A stretch of DNA of 64,000 nucleotides from Acidobacteriaceae bacterium. Its GTDB lineage: Bacteria > Acidobacteriota > Terriglobia > Bryobacterales > Bryobacteraceae. The stretch is taken from positions 1 to 64,000 of the forward strand of contig JADCJL010000100.1 in NCBI GenBank assembly GCA_020247055.1, given 5' to 3'. How positions within the stretch are numbered: position 1 is the stretch's first letter; every line of letters starts with the position of its first letter. The notes beneath the pieces were generated by a model, which was given only the letters and a program-made list of their open reading frames with translations, ran no database searches and was not told the DNA's origin. Shown here piece after piece: positions 1 through 8,925 of this stretch. The position numbers were made by a program, and so were the translations under genes.

Positions 1-36
1 CGCGAAGGCATCGACCAGATCATCGTTCCGAAGTAA
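1..36 (+). CDS. 3' end of an upstream gene (partial)
   Basis: The first 36 bases read as an open frame ending in TAA, with the last residues REGIDQIIVPK. Only 11 codons are visible, so no function can be given. It lies 5 nt upstream of the ThuA-like gene in the same direction, so the two are probably co-transcribed. Confidence 0.5.
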   Translation, partial: REGIDQIIVPK

Positions 37-41
37 GCACC

Positions 42-707
42 ATGAAGCTCCCCGGCCTCCTGCTCCTGCTCGCCTCCGCCCTCTGGGCCGAAGCCCCGCT
101 CCGCGTCCGCATCGTCACCGGCGGGCACGACCACGCCCCGTCGTTCTACACCATGTTTGAGAGCATGCCCGGGCTCCAAGTCGCCGTCGAACCCCATCCC
201 CGCGCCTTTGAAGGCAACCTGCTCAAGCGCGTCGATGTCCTCGTGCTCTATGACATGATGACCACCTCGACCCCCGCACAGCGCGACCGGCTCCGCACCT
301 TCGCCGAAGCCGGCAAAGGCATCGTGATTCTCCATCACGCCATCTGCGGCTACGTCGACTGGCCCTGGTGGTACGAGAACGTCGCCGGCGGCCGCTACCT
401 GCCCACCTCCACCTTCCAGCACAACGTCACCATCCCGGTGCGCATCGTCGCCGACCACCCCGTCACGGCCGGGCTCAAAGACTTCCAGATCTTCGACGAG
501 ACCTACAAAGGCATGTGGATCTCGGACAAGGTGCAGGTGCTCGCCTCCACCACGGAAAAGACGGCCGACGGGCCCCTGGTCTGGGTCAGCCCCTTCGCCG
601 GGAGCCGCGTCGTCTTCATTCAGATGGGTCACGGCCCGGAAGCCCACCGCGACCCCAACTACCGCCAACTCGTCCGCCAGGCCATCGCCTGGGCCGGCGG
701 CCGCTAG
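42..707 (+). CDS. ThuA-like domain protein, exported
   Basis: This 221-residue protein has a Sec-type signal peptide (about residues 1-18, ending near AEA). It then has the ThuA/trehalose-utilisation glutamine-amidotransferase-like fold, with VTGGHDHAPSFY at 25-36 and the LHHA segment near 97. ThuA-like proteins are common in acidobacteria and planctomycetes, usually near Gfo/Idh oxidoreductases and cytochromes, and are linked to sugar turnover; the reaction is not known. The start directly follows the end of the preceding gene, and the stop overlaps the convergent NTF2-like gene by 4 nt. The family call is good; any substrate would be a guess. Confidence 0.85.
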   Translation: MKLPGLLLLLASALWAEAPLRVRIVTGGHDHAPSFYTMFESMPGLQVAVEPHPRAFEGNLLKRVDVLVLYDMMTTSTPAQRDRLRTFAEAGKGIVILHHAICGYVDWPWWYENVAGGRYLPTSTFQHNVTIPVRIVADHPVTAGLKDFQIFDETYKGMWISDKVQVLASTTEKTADGPLVWVSPFAGSRVVFIQMGHGPEAHRDPNYRQLVRQAIAWAGGR

Positions 708-1120
708 AGCCGCGTCGCCTGCCGGCCTACCAGCTGCCAGCCGCCCTTGCCCTTCACCCAGACATAGAGAATGCTCAGCTTCATCGTCCGCGGATCCGCG
801 CCCAGCAGCTTCACGGTGGTATCGCGGCGGACCACGGCCGTGTTGCCGTGGAAGGCCAGCTGCTTTTCGGCCGCGTAGTCGACCGCGGCGTAGATGGTCG
901 ACTTCTTCACCGCCAGCGCGTCAATGACCTCTTTCTTGTTCTCGATCCGGCCGTTCGAGTGCGTGTAGATCAGCTGCTCGCCCAGGATCTTATCGAGCGA
1001 GGCCACCTCCGGCTTCCGCAGCGCCTCGGCCAACTGGTTCATGGCGGCGTCAATTTCAACTTCGCGTTTATCGGCGGCCACCAGGGGCAGCGCCAGGAAC
1101 AAAAGGAATAGAACTCTCAT
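704..1120 (-). CDS. DUF4440/NTF2-like (SnoaL-fold) exported protein
   Basis: This 138-residue protein starts with a hydrophobic signal peptide (residues 1-16, ending LPLVAA). The remainder matches the DUF4440 pattern of the NTF2-like cone fold: an N-terminal helix with repeated acidic residues, a THSNGRIENKKE segment and C-terminal strands ending GGWQLVGRQATRL. Such proteins bind small ligands or act as minor hydrolases/isomerases, and the function here is unknown. It is the last gene of a three-gene minus-strand operon, 5 nt after the class II aldolase gene. Confidence 0.75.
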   Translation of the reverse strand: MRVLFLLFLALPLVAADKREVEIDAAMNQLAEALRKPEVASLDKILGEQLIYTHSNGRIENKKEVIDALAVKKSTIYAAVDYAAEKQLAFHGNTAVVRRDTTVKLLGADPRTMKLSILYVWVKGKGGWQLVGRQATRL

Positions 1121-1125
1121 CGTCG

Positions 1126-1884
1126 TTACAGTCTATACGATGGGTCCTTGCGGTCCATCAGCCGCATCATCGCGGCGAACTCCGGGTTCGGCTTCCGGCT
1201 GTAGCCTTTATCGCCTTCCGACACCAGAAAGTCGTCGCTCAGCCGCGCGCTCAATTCACAAACCTCGCGCGGCGGAATCACGAGTTTGGCGCCGGTCGCC
1301 TGCGCGGCCAGTTGCACTTGGCAGGCCCGCTCCAGCCGGAACAGCCGCACGAAAGCCTGCGCCACGGTTTCGCCGCACGCCAGCAGCCCGTGCGTCTTCA
1401 TGACGAGCAGGTTCTTCTGGCCCAGGTTGGCGGCCAGGCGCTCCCGCTCGCCCAGCTCAAGGCTCGGCCCTTCAAAGTCGTGGTAGGCGATGCGTTCAAA
1501 GTAGCCGAGGGCGTACATGCTGATCGGCAGCAGCCCTTCTTCGAGCGCGGCCACGGCCATGCCCGCCGTCGTGTGCGTGTGCATCACGCAGCGCACGTCG
1601 GGCCGCGCCATGTGGATCGCGCTGTGGATCACAAAGCCCGCCGGGTTGATCTCCTGCTCCTGGTCGCCGACGATGTGGCCTTCGTGGTCGACTTTGACCA
1701 GGTTCGAAGCCGTGACCTCGTCAAAGCGGAGGCCATACGGATTGATGAGGAAGTGATCTTCCGCGCCGGGCACGCGCACCGTGTTGTGAGTCCAGATCAA
1801 CTCGCTCCAGCCGAAGTGGTCCACCATGCGATAGGCGGCGGCCAGTTGGACCCGCAGTTCCCATTCCTGTTCGGTCATGGTCAT
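1126..1884 (-). CDS. class II aldolase/adducin family protein
   Basis: This 252-residue protein is of normal length for the zinc-dependent class II aldolase family (L-fuculose-1-phosphate aldolase, L-ribulose-5-phosphate 4-epimerase, adducin head). The zinc ligands are visible as HTH at residues 102-104 and a third His at 165 in KTHGLLACG. There is no signal peptide, so it is cytosolic. The N-terminal MTMTEQEWELR helix and overall pattern fit the adducin-like branch, whose substrates are poorly defined, so only aldol cleavage or epimerisation of a sugar or hydroxy acid can be proposed. The start codon abuts the stop of the preceding gene, which points to translational coupling. Confidence 0.85.
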   Translation of the reverse strand: MTMTEQEWELRVQLAAAYRMVDHFGWSELIWTHNTVRVPGAEDHFLINPYGLRFDEVTASNLVKVDHEGHIVGDQEQEINPAGFVIHSAIHMARPDVRCVMHTHTTAGMAVAALEEGLLPISMYALGYFERIAYHDFEGPSLELGERERLAANLGQKNLLVMKTHGLLACGETVAQAFVRLFRLERACQVQLAAQATGAKLVIPPREVCELSARLSDDFLVSEGDKGYSRKPNPEFAAMMRLMDRKDPSYRL

Positions 1885-2229
1885 CTACTTCTCTTTTTTC
1901 GCCGTCCAGGTCGCGGCGCCGATCTCGGGGTAGTCGGCCTTGCCCGCCATGGTTTCGGCTCCGGTGATCGTGCCGCTGTAGCGCAGCTCGCCGCTGCCGG
2001 TGGCCACGACGAATTCGATCTTGTCACCCTCCACTTTGCCTTTCAGCGGCGCCTCGCCCACCATGCCCTGGTAGGTGCCGGTCAACGCCGTGCCCTTCTG
2101 CACGAACGTGAAGGATGGCGTACCCGACCCCGCGCCCGTCTCGACGGCAAAGCTCCACTTACCGGTCACGTCCGCGGCGAGCAGCATTGCACTGGCCGCC
2201 AGAAAAGTTACTACCGTTCGCAGTCGCAT
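1885..2229 (-). CDS. small exported beta-rich protein, unknown function
   Basis: This 114-residue protein has a signal peptide (residues 1-19, ending MLLAAD). After it comes a run of short strands with the pattern DVTGKWSFAVETGAG...GTALTGTYQGMVGEAPLKGKVEGDKIEF. Such lipocalin-like or DUF-type small proteins are frequent in acidobacteria and have no assigned role. The frame stays open further upstream, but ATG 2229 is chosen because it begins the signal peptide and lies 8 nt from a -10-like GATACC. It heads the operon with the class II aldolase and the NTF2-like protein. Confidence 0.7.
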   Translation of the reverse strand: MRLRTVVTFLAASAMLLAADVTGKWSFAVETGAGSGTPSFTFVQKGTALTGTYQGMVGEAPLKGKVEGDKIEFVVATGSGELRYSGTITGAETMAGKADYPEIGAATWTAKKEK

Positions 2230-2237
2230 ACAGGCAG

Positions 2238-2245
2238 GGTATCCT
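2238..2245. promoter_or_regulatory. overlapping divergent -10 elements between two start codons 22 bp apart
   Basis: The palindrome-like GGGTATCCTACCC contains TATCCT (2240-2245) on the plus strand, 6 nt before ATG 2252. On the minus strand it contains GATACC (2238-2243), 8 nt before ATG 2229. No Shine-Dalgarno sequence fits in the 22 bp between the two start codons. Both transcripts would therefore be leaderless or nearly so. Confidence 0.55.
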
Positions 2246-2251
2246 ACCCGC

Positions 2252-3442
2252 ATGCCGCTGTCCCGCCGCTGTCTGCTCGCCCTGCCCGCCGCCGCCCTCG
2301 CCGCCCCGCCTCCGTGCAGGATCACCCGCTTTGTCATCCACAAAGCCACGCTCCGGTGGCGCGATCTCGTCTTTCTCGAAATCCACACCGACACCGGCCT
2401 CACCGGCCTCGGTGAAGCCACGCTCGAAACCCGCGCCGACCTCGTCGAAGCCGCGCTCCGCTGGCTCGAACCCTCGCTCACCGGCCAGGACCCGCAGGGC
2501 CCCGAGCAGCACTGGAACCGCAACTACTATGGCCTGTCGCGCTGGCGCCACGGCGCCGCCGAACTCACGGCGCTCTCCGCCGTCGACATCGCCCTCTGGG
2601 ACCTCGAAGGCAAGCGCCTCGGCGTGCCCGTCGCGCGCCTGCTCGGCGGTGCGATGCACGATCCCCTGCCGCTCTACTTCACCCACTGGTCCTCCACGCT
2701 CAAACAACGCACCCCGGCCGCCTTCCGCGACTGGGCCGCCGAGACCCGTCGCCGCGGCTGGCGCGCCGTCAAATGGACCGTCCCGCTCGCCGGAGACGAC
2801 CAGTCGCGCATCGCGCAGACCGTCAAAGAAGTGGAGGCCGTCCGCGCCGCCGTGGGCAGTGACCTGCAAATCGGCCTCGAACTGGCCGAGACCTTCAACT
2901 ACCGCACCACCCTCGAACTCGCCCGCGCCCTCGCCCCGCTGAAGCCGATGTTTCTTGAAGAGCCGACGCTGCGCGAAAACCCGGCGCTCCTGGGCCAGCT
3001 CGCGGCCCAATCGCCCGTGCCGATTGCTACCGGCGAAGGACTGCTGCTCCGCTCCGAGTTCCGGCCGCTGCTCGAACACAAGGGCGCGGCCATCGTCCAG
3101 CCCGACGTCATGCACGCCGGCGGCATCACCGAGTTGCGCAAAATCGCGCAGTTGGCCGAAACCTTCGGCGTCGAAATCGCCCCGCACCAGTGCAGCGGCC
3201 CCGTCGGCCACGTCGCCTCGCTCCACGCCATGGCCGGCTGCCGCAACTTCTTCCTGCAGGAGTGGGAGGGCGACGACGATGCCGTCTACGACGAGCTTTG
3301 TCAGGGCACCTATCCGGTGCAGAAGGACGGCGCCGTCCGCCTGCCCGCCGGCCCCGGCCTGGGGCTCACGGTGAACTTCGCGGAGTTGACGCGGCGGTTC
3401 CCCTATAAAGGCATCAACCGCCGCGCCACCCTTACGAAGTAG
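2252..3442 (+). CDS. enolase-superfamily dehydratase (mandelate racemase / DgoD-like), Tat-tagged
   Basis: This 396-residue protein resembles galactonate-dehydratase-type members of the enolase superfamily, which remove a proton next to a carboxylate and lose water from acid sugars. Visible signatures are LTGLGEATLE in the N-terminal capping domain, the metal-ligand blocks FLEEP and IATGEG, QPDVMHAGG, and the catalytic His in APHQCSGP. The first metal ligand, usually Asp, appears replaced by Glu in GLELAE. The N-terminus (PLSRRCLLALPAAALAAP) is Tat-like, which is unusual for this normally cytosolic family. ATG 2252 is preferred over upstream in-frame codons because it starts this leader and lies 6 nt after TATCCT. 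The 3' end overlaps the convergent HHH gene by 11 nt. Confidence 0.85.
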   Translation: MPLSRRCLLALPAAALAAPPPCRITRFVIHKATLRWRDLVFLEIHTDTGLTGLGEATLETRADLVEAALRWLEPSLTGQDPQGPEQHWNRNYYGLSRWRHGAAELTALSAVDIALWDLEGKRLGVPVARLLGGAMHDPLPLYFTHWSSTLKQRTPAAFRDWAAETRRRGWRAVKWTVPLAGDDQSRIAQTVKEVEAVRAAVGSDLQIGLELAETFNYRTTLELARALAPLKPMFLEEPTLRENPALLGQLAAQSPVPIATGEGLLLRSEFRPLLEHKGAAIVQPDVMHAGGITELRKIAQLAETFGVEIAPHQCSGPVGHVASLHAMAGCRNFFLQEWEGDDDAVYDELCQGTYPVQKDGAVRLPAGPGLGLTVNFAELTRRFPYKGINRRATLTK

Positions 3443-3710
3443 GTTTGGCCTTGGCCTTGCGCAGGCGCGACCAGTACCACCAGTTCCGCTGTTCGACGGG
3501 CAGGCCGGGGTCTCGCGCCTGGGCCACCGCGCAGCAGAACGTATCGAGCACGCAGGGGTCTTGCCGCGACCGGGTCAGCCGCTCGAGCTCGCAATAGAGT
3601 TGCTCCGGGTCGCGCTCAGCGAGTGCTTCGACGGAGGGGACCCCGAGGAGTTCGAAGTCCCGGAGCATGGCCGGACCGATACCGGCGAGGTCTTTGAGTT
3701 GACGCGCCAA
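3432..3710 (-). CDS. Cdd1-like helix-hairpin-helix protein
   Basis: This 92-residue cytosolic protein has an N-terminal helix-hairpin-helix motif (LKDLAGIGPAMLRDFELLGV). The C-terminal half (CVLDTFCCAVAQARDPGLP, then NWWYWSRLRK) is typical of the Cdd1/pathogenicity-locus family, sometimes annotated as mitomycin-resistance-like. HHH motifs usually bind DNA or proteins without sequence specificity; the biological role is unknown. Family length is normal. It lies 4 nt downstream of the HbpS-like gene on the same strand, so the two are probably co-transcribed. Confidence 0.8.
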   Translation of the reverse strand: MARQLKDLAGIGPAMLRDFELLGVPSVEALAERDPEQLYCELERLTRSRQDPCVLDTFCCAVAQARDPGLPVEQRNWWYWSRLRKAKAKPTS

Positions 3711-3714
3711 CGAC

Positions 3715-4185
3715 TTACTTCATGCCTTCGAGCGACTTCACACCGGCCGCGGCAATCTGCCCGTCCTGCACCGAGGTCACCCCGCTCACGCCAATCGCGC
3801 CGATCATCTGCCCATCGACGGCCAGCGGCAGCCCGCCTTCCACCGGCAGTACGTCCGGCAGTTTCAGCACCGTGTTGCGCCCGCCGATGACGACATCCTC
3901 AAGCGCCTTCGACGGGCGCTTCATCCGGATCGCCGTCCGCGCCTTCATCTGCGCAATGTCGACGCTGCCGATCTGCGTGCCGTCCATCCGCTGCAGGTAG
4001 ATCAGGTTGGCGCCATCGTCGACCACCGCGATGACCACGTTCCAGTTGTTCTTCCGGGCTTCGGCCTCAGCCGCCGCGGCGATGGTCTTGGCCGCCGCCA
4101 AAGTAAGAGCTTTCTTGGTTGCGAGTTGCGCGCCCGCGGGTATCGTCATTGCCAGCACCGCCAGTGTGATTACGAAGTTTCGCAT
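3715..4185 (-). CDS. GlcG/HbpS family heme-binding-like protein, exported
   Basis: This 156-residue protein has a signal peptide (residues 1-19, ending IPAGA) and a GlcG/HbpS (DUF336) domain. The typical segments are VIAVVDDGANLIYLQRMDG, a central MKARTAIRMKRPS helix and GGLPLAVDGQMIGAIGVSG. HbpS in Streptomyces binds heme outside the cell, and other family members sit in glycolate or corrinoid gene clusters. Here only an exported HbpS-like role can be stated. ATG 4185 is 8 nt from a -10-like GATACC. Confidence 0.8.
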   Translation of the reverse strand: MRNFVITLAVLAMTIPAGAQLATKKALTLAAAKTIAAAAEAEARKNNWNVVIAVVDDGANLIYLQRMDGTQIGSVDIAQMKARTAIRMKRPSKALEDVVIGGRNTVLKLPDVLPVEGGLPLAVDGQMIGAIGVSGVTSVQDGQIAAAGVKSLEGMK

Positions 4186-4223
4186 GGCCTTACGGTATCA
4201 GGAATTCCCCCGCAAAATAAGGT

Positions 4224-4237
4224 GGACAAAAAGGTCC
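4224..4237. promoter_or_regulatory. inverted repeat upstream of the Rrf2 gene, candidate operator
   Basis: GGAC-AAAAAG-GTCC forms a short inverted repeat just before the -10-like TACTAT (4243-4248). It therefore sits where a repressor would block a promoter serving the Rrf2-type gene at 4260. Rrf2 regulators commonly bind their own promoters. The repeat is short and could be coincidental. Confidence 0.3.
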
Positions 4238-4259
4238 GGTACTACTATCATGGAAGCGG

Positions 4260-4715
4260 ATGTTCTCGCACACTGTCGAATACGCTCTCCGTGCCGTTGC
4301 TGCTCTTGCCGAAGATTGGGAGCGCCCCCATGCGGTACAGAAGATCGCAGAGCGTACGAAGATGCCGAACGACTATCTGGCGAAGGTGATGCAGGCGCTG
4401 TGTCGCGCCGGCGTTGTGAACGCCATGCGCGGTCGCCGCGGTGGCTACCAATTGGCCCAGGCGCCGAGCCAGCTTTCGCTGCTGACGGTGATCAATGCCG
4501 TGGATCCGATCAAGCGGATTGACCGCTGCCCGCTCGGCTTGCCGGGACACGGGCCGAATCTGTGTCCGCTGCACCGCCGGCTCGACGACTCCATCCGCGA
4601 AACCGAGAACACCTTCCGCTACACGACACTTGCCGAACTGCTGGAGAGCACCGGCCCTGTCCGCCCGCTCTGTCCCGTTGACCACCCCCCGGCACTCTTC
4701 CATGTGGCTACCTAA
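4260..4715 (+). CDS. Rrf2 family transcriptional regulator
   Basis: This 151-residue protein begins with the hallmark Rrf2 winged-helix sequence (MFSHTVEYALRAVAALAED, then KIAERTKMPNDYLAKVMQ, and the wing GRRGGYQLA near residue 60). Cys90, Cys102 and Cys138 lie in the region where IscR, NsrR and RirA bind an Fe-S cluster, though the spacing is not the exact NsrR pattern. It could sense iron-sulfur status, nitric oxide or redox state. The start is preceded by GGAAG at a suitable distance. The last 14 nt overlap the start of the mono-heme protein gene, so the two are co-transcribed and the regulator probably controls that gene. Confidence 0.88.
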   Translation: MFSHTVEYALRAVAALAEDWERPHAVQKIAERTKMPNDYLAKVMQALCRAGVVNAMRGRRGGYQLAQAPSQLSLLTVINAVDPIKRIDRCPLGLPGHGPNLCPLHRRLDDSIRETENTFRYTTLAELLESTGPVRPLCPVDHPPALFHVAT

Positions 4716-5952
4716 ACTGGCTGGCATTGTTTTACTTGGCCTCGGCGGTTCCTTTGTGGCAACCCTCGATCATCCGGCCATCAACTACTACAAGGACCCC
4801 GGCGACAACGCCATCACGAAGCTGAACCGGCGCCTGGCCGCCGGCGAGGTGAAGCTGGCGTTTGACCCGCAGTTTGGCTACCTGCCGGGGGTGCTGGAGG
4901 CGCTGCGTGTGCCCCGCGAGTCGCAGGTGCTGGTGTTTTCGAAAACCAGCTTTCAGGCGCCGCGCATTGCCCCGCGCACCCCGCGAGCGCTCTACTACAA
5001 CGACGAAGTCTCGGTGGGCTATGTGCAGGGCGGCGATGTGGTGGAGTTGGCCGTCGAGGATCCGAAGCAGGGCGTGATCTTCTATTCGCTCGACCAGGAC
5101 GAGATTGGCCGGCCGCGCTTTGAGCGGCGCGATGCCTGCCTGCAGTGCCATGAGTCGTCGGCCACGCTCGGGGTGCCGGGCATTGTGGTGCGCAGCGTCT
5201 CGGCCGAGCGCAGCGGGATGCCGGCGTTTCAGCACGGGACTTACATCAGCGACCATCGCAGTAAGTTCACCGAGCGCTGGGGCGGCTGGTATGTGACGGG
5301 CGACACGGGTGCGATGCGGCACATGGGCAATTCGATTACGCGCGACCGCGATAGCGCCGAACTGGTGCCCGTGCCCAATCGGTTTGACGCGGCGCAGTAT
5401 CTGACGCCGCACAGCGATGTCGTCGCGCTGCTCGTCTTCGAGCACCAGACGCACATGACGAATCTGTTAACGCGGGCGGGCTTTGAGATCCGCCACGCGA
5501 TTCATCATCAGCAGGCGATGAATGAGATCTTCCACGATCCGCCGGCTTACCGCAGCGAGTCGACGCTGCGGCGGATCCGGCAGGCGGCCGAGGAGTTGGT
5601 CGATTACATGCTGTTTGTGGAGGAGACGCCGCTGCCGAACGCGGTAGTTGGCGCCTCGGGGTTTGCGGAGTGGTTTGCCCGGCAGGGGCCACGCGATGGC
5701 CGGGGCCGCTCGCTGCGGCAGTTTGATTTGAAGACGCGGATCTTCCGCTATCCGCTGAGTTACATGATTTACAGCCCGGCGTTTGACCAGTTACCGGGGC
5801 CGCTGCACGCGGCAGCGGTGGAGCGGTTGCGGGCGGTGCTGGACGGCGAGGTGACTGGCCCGGCGTATGCGCACTTGACGCCTTCGGTACGCACCGATCT
5901 GCGCGCTATCCTTGCGGCGACGAAGCCGCAGCTGTTTGCCGCCGGGCGGTGA
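4702..5952 (+). CDS. exported mono-heme c-type protein, unknown function
   Basis: This 416-residue protein has an N-terminal hydrophobic segment (residues 5-20) serving as signal or anchor. It has one heme c attachment site, CLQCH, at residues 146-150. The rest does not look like a small soluble cytochrome c: it is rich in His and Asp (HQTHMTNLL, RHAIHHQQAMNEIFHDPP) and could hold further metal ligands. ATG 4702 overlaps the Rrf2 gene, and the predicted signal peptide begins there. Coupling to a possibly redox- or NO-sensing Rrf2 regulator suggests a role in stress or electron transfer, but this is inference. Confidence 0.7.
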   Translation: MWLPKLAGIVLLGLGGSFVATLDHPAINYYKDPGDNAITKLNRRLAAGEVKLAFDPQFGYLPGVLEALRVPRESQVLVFSKTSFQAPRIAPRTPRALYYNDEVSVGYVQGGDVVELAVEDPKQGVIFYSLDQDEIGRPRFERRDACLQCHESSATLGVPGIVVRSVSAERSGMPAFQHGTYISDHRSKFTERWGGWYVTGDTGAMRHMGNSITRDRDSAELVPVPNRFDAAQYLTPHSDVVALLVFEHQTHMTNLLTRAGFEIRHAIHHQQAMNEIFHDPPAYRSESTLRRIRQAAEELVDYMLFVEETPLPNAVVGASGFAEWFARQGPRDGRGRSLRQFDLKTRIFRYPLSYMIYSPAFDQLPGPLHAAAVERLRAVLDGEVTGPAYAHLTPSVRTDLRAILAATKPQLFAAGR

Positions 5953-5967
5953 TACAACAATAGGTGT

Positions 5968-8925
5968 ATGCCGCGCCTTTTGCTCCTCCCCCTGCTGGCC
6001 CTTCCGCTGGCCGGTCAGGGGCAGCCCATCGAGTTCAACCGGGACGTCCGGCCCATCCTCTCCGACCGCTGCTTTGCCTGCCACGGGCCCGACGAGGGAA
6101 ACCGCAAAAGCCCGCTGCGCCTCGATAGCGAGGTCGCAGCGAGACGGGGCATCGTGCCGGGCAAGCCGGAGCAGTCGCCGATTATTCAGCGCATCACTTC
6201 GACGAACAAGACCCTGCGGATGCCGCCCCAGTACGCCGGGCACGACCGGCTGCCGGACCGCGATATCGAAACGCTGCGCCGCTGGATCGCCGCCGGTGCG
6301 CCGTGGCAGAACCATTGGGCGTTCGTCCCGCCCAAGCGCGGGGCCGGGGGAGGTATCGATCAATTCGTCGACGCCCGCCTGGAAAAAGAAGGGCTGCGGC
6401 CGAACGCGCCGGCGAGTAAGTCCACGCTGCTGCGCCGGGTGACGCTCGACCTCACCGGGCTGCCGCCCACCCCCGCCGAGGTGAAGGCCTTTCTGGCCGA
6501 CTCCTCGCCCGAGGCCTATGCCAAAGTCGTCGACCGGCTGCTCGCCAGCCCCGCCCACGCCGAACGGCAGGCCGTGCGGTGGCTTGACTACGCTCGCTAC
6601 TCCGATACGAACGGCTACCAGTCCGATGGGGTCCGGGATATGTGGCGGTGGCGCGACTGGGTGATTGACGCCTTTGCCCGCAACCAGCCGTTTGATCAGT
6701 TCACCATTGAGCAGATCGCCGGGGATATGCTGCCGCAGGCGACGCGGGCGCAGCGGATCGCCACGGGCTTTCACCGCAACCACCGGACATCGGCCGAGGG
6801 CGGGATTGTCGATGAAGAGTTTCGCGTGGAGTATGTCGCCGATCGCGTCGAGACCACCAGTAACGTCTGGCTGGGCCTGACGGTGGGTTGCGCGCGCTGC
6901 CACGACCATAAGTACGACCCGGTGAAGCAGCGGGAGTTCTATCAGCTGTTCGCCTTCTTTAATAACATCCCGGACGAACGCGGCTTCGTCTATAATTTCG
7001 GCAACGAGAAGCCGTTTATCAAGGCGCCAACGCCGCCGCAGGAGGCCGAGTTGAACCGGCTCGGCGCGCTGCGCGATGCGGCCGCGGCGCGGTGGCAGGC
7101 CGCGGGCAAAACCTTTGAAAAGGCGCTGCGGAAGTGGAAGCCGCCGGCCGGGGAGTGGGCGCCGCCGGAGGGGCTGGTCGTCAACCATAAGCTCGAGCAG
7201 TTTACGGCGCCCGTGGATCTTGGTAAAGACGTCGCCAAGTTTAACCATCGCGATCCGTTTACGCTGGCGGCGTGGATTCGGCCGGAGCAGGCGCGGGGGG
7301 CGATTGTCACCCGCGTCGAGGACCATTGGGAGGGGACGGGTTACGGCCTCTATCTGGTGGATCAGAAGCTGCGGTTTCATTACACGTTCCGGTGGTCGGA
7401 CTTAGGTGTCCGCGTCGAAACCAAGGCCCCGATTGCGCTGAACGAGTGGCAGCATGTGGCGGTGACTTACGACGGCGGGATGTATGCCAAGGGCATTCAC
7501 CTGTATGTGAACGGCGTCGAGCAGCCGATGCAGGTGATTTTCGACCAGAACCTGTGGCCGGTGGACAACAAGGTGCCGTTCCGGATTGGGGCGGGGGCGG
7601 GGTTGGGCTACCGCGGCGGGATTGATCAGGTGCGGGTTTGGAGCCGGGCGTTGAGCGCGGCGGAGGTTTCGACGCTACCGGTGCGGGAGGACCTGGCGAC
7701 GCTCGCGCGGCGGAAGCAGCGGTCGGCGGCGGAGCAGGCTAAGTTGGCGCTGGCGTTCGAGCAGCAGTATCTGCCCCCGGCGCTGCTGGCGCTGCGCGAG
7801 GGTGGGCGCGAAGCCAGGAAGGCTTACGAGAAGTATCTGGCGACGGTGCCGACGGTGATGGTGATGGAAGAAGGCCCGGCGAAGGACGCCTTTGTGCTGC
7901 GCCGGGGCGCGTACGATCAGCGGGGCGAGAAGGTGGCGCCGGCGGTACCGGGCTTTCTGCCGCCCTTGCCGCCGGGGGCGGCGGCCAACCGGTTGAGTCT
8001 GGCGCGGTGGCTCGTGAGCCGGGAGAACCCGCTGACGGCGCGGGTGCAGGTGAACCGGTTGTGGCAGTCGTTTTTTGGCACAGGGATTGTGAAGACGGTG
8101 GACGATTTTGGTTCGCAGGGGGAGTGGCCGTCGCACATGGAGCTGCTGGACTGGCTGGCGGTGGAGTTCATAGAATCGGGCTGGGATCTGCGGCATATGG
8201 AGCGGCTGATGGTGATGAGCCGGGCGTATCAGCGGGCGTCGACGGTGACGCCGGAGCTGTTGGGCCGGGACCCGGACAACCGACTGCTCGCGCGGGGGCC
8301 GCGGCTGCGGCTGGCGGCGCCGTTTATCCGGGATCAGGCGTTGGCGGTGTCGGGCCTGCTCGTGCCGAAGGTGGGCGGGCCGAGCGTGAAGCCGTATCAG
8401 CCGGAGGGTTTGTGGCAGGAGCTGGCGGGCGGGGCGGGTTATAAGCCGGACAAGGGCGAGGGGCTGTACCGCCGGAGCCTGTACACCTACTGGAAGCGGA
8501 CGATTGCGCCGCCGAGCATGATTAACTTCGACGCGGCGACGCGGGAGGTGTGTACGGTGCGGGAGAGCCGGACCAATACGCCGCTGCAGGCGCTGAACCT
8601 GATGAACGATGTCGCCTATCTGGAGGCGGCGCGGAAGCTGGGCGAACGGGTGCTGCGCGAGGGCGGGGCGACGGACGCCGAGCGGCTGCGGTATGCCGTG
8701 CTGACGGTGCTGGGGCGGGAGGTGAAGCCGGGGGAGGGGGAGACGCTGGGGCGGACGCTCGACCGCTTTCGAGTACGTTACGAAACGAACCCAATTTCCG
8801 CTAAGTCCATTATAACTCAAGGAGATAGCGCCGTTGATGCGGCGTTTTCGGCCCCCGAGCTGGCCGCCTGGACGACGGTGGGGAGCCTGCTGCTGAACCT
8901 GGACGAGACCATTACGAAGGATTAA
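5968..8925 (+). CDS. PSD1-type cytochrome with DUF1549, LamG-like and DUF1553 domains
   Basis: This 985-residue exported protein has a signal peptide (residues 1-17), then a planctomycete-type cytochrome domain with heme site CFACH at 35-39. A DUF1549 domain follows, with a second CxxCH in [11 protein letters not shown] near residue 308. Next come a concanavalin/LamG-like domain (about 400-570, [17 protein letters not shown]) and the C-terminal DUF1553 domain ([20 protein letters not shown] ... [12 protein letters not shown]). The enzymatic role of this family is unknown; the hemes suggest electron transfer coupled to breakdown of a glycoside. TAA overlaps the start codon of the DUF1501 gene as TAATG, so the two products are translationally coupled. 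Confidence 0.9.
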   Translation: MPRLLLLPLLALPLAGQGQPIEFNRDVRPILSDRCFACHGPDEGNRKSPLRLDSEVAARRGIVPGKPEQSPIIQRITSTNKTLRMPPQYAGHDRLPDRDIETLRRWIAAGAPWQNHWAFVPPKRGAGGGIDQFVDARLEKEGLRPNAPASKSTLLRRVTLDLTGLPPTPAEVKAFLADSSPEAYAKVVDRLLASPAHAERQAVRWLDYARYSDTNGYQSDGVRDMWRWRDWVIDAFARNQPFDQFTIEQIAGDMLPQATRAQRIATGFHRNHRTSAEGGIVDEEFRVEYVADRVETTSNVWLGLTVGCARCHDHKYDPVKQREFYQLFAFFNNIPDERGFVYNFGNEKPFIKAPTPPQEAELNRLGALRDAAAARWQAAGKTFEKALRKWKPPAGEWAPPEGLVVNHKLEQFTAPVDLGKDVAKFNHRDPFTLAAWIRPEQARGAIVTRVEDHWEGTGYGLYLVDQKLRFHYTFRWSDLGVRVETKAPIALNEWQHVAVTYDGGMYAKGIHLYVNGVEQPMQVIFDQNLWPVDNKVPFRIGAGAGLGYRGGIDQVRVWSRALSAAEVSTLPVREDLATLARRKQRSAAEQAKLALAFEQQYLPPALLALREGGREARKAYEKYLATVPTVMVMEEGPAKDAFVLRRGAYDQRGEKVAPAVPGFLPPLPPGAAANRLSLARWLVSRENPLTARVQVNRLWQSFFGTGIVKTVDDFGSQGEWPSHMELLDWLAVEFIESGWDLRHMERLMVMSRAYQRASTVTPELLGRDPDNRLLARGPRLRLAAPFIRDQALAVSGLLVPKVGGPSVKPYQPEGLWQELAGGAGYKPDKGEGLYRRSLYTYWKRTIAPPSMINFDAATREVCTVRESRTNTPLQALNLMNDVAYLEAARKLGERVLREGGATDAERLRYAVLTVLGREVKPGEGETLGRTLDRFRVRYETNPISAKSIITQGDSAVDAAFSAPELAAWTTVGSLLLNLDETITKD

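Noticed and set aside
5791-7380. 529-codon minus-strand frame opposite the PSD1 gene
   Set aside because: Arg/Pro/Leu-rich translation with no motifs, a typical antisense shadow in high-GC DNA. The plus strand encodes clear DUF1549/LamG domains with heme motifs.
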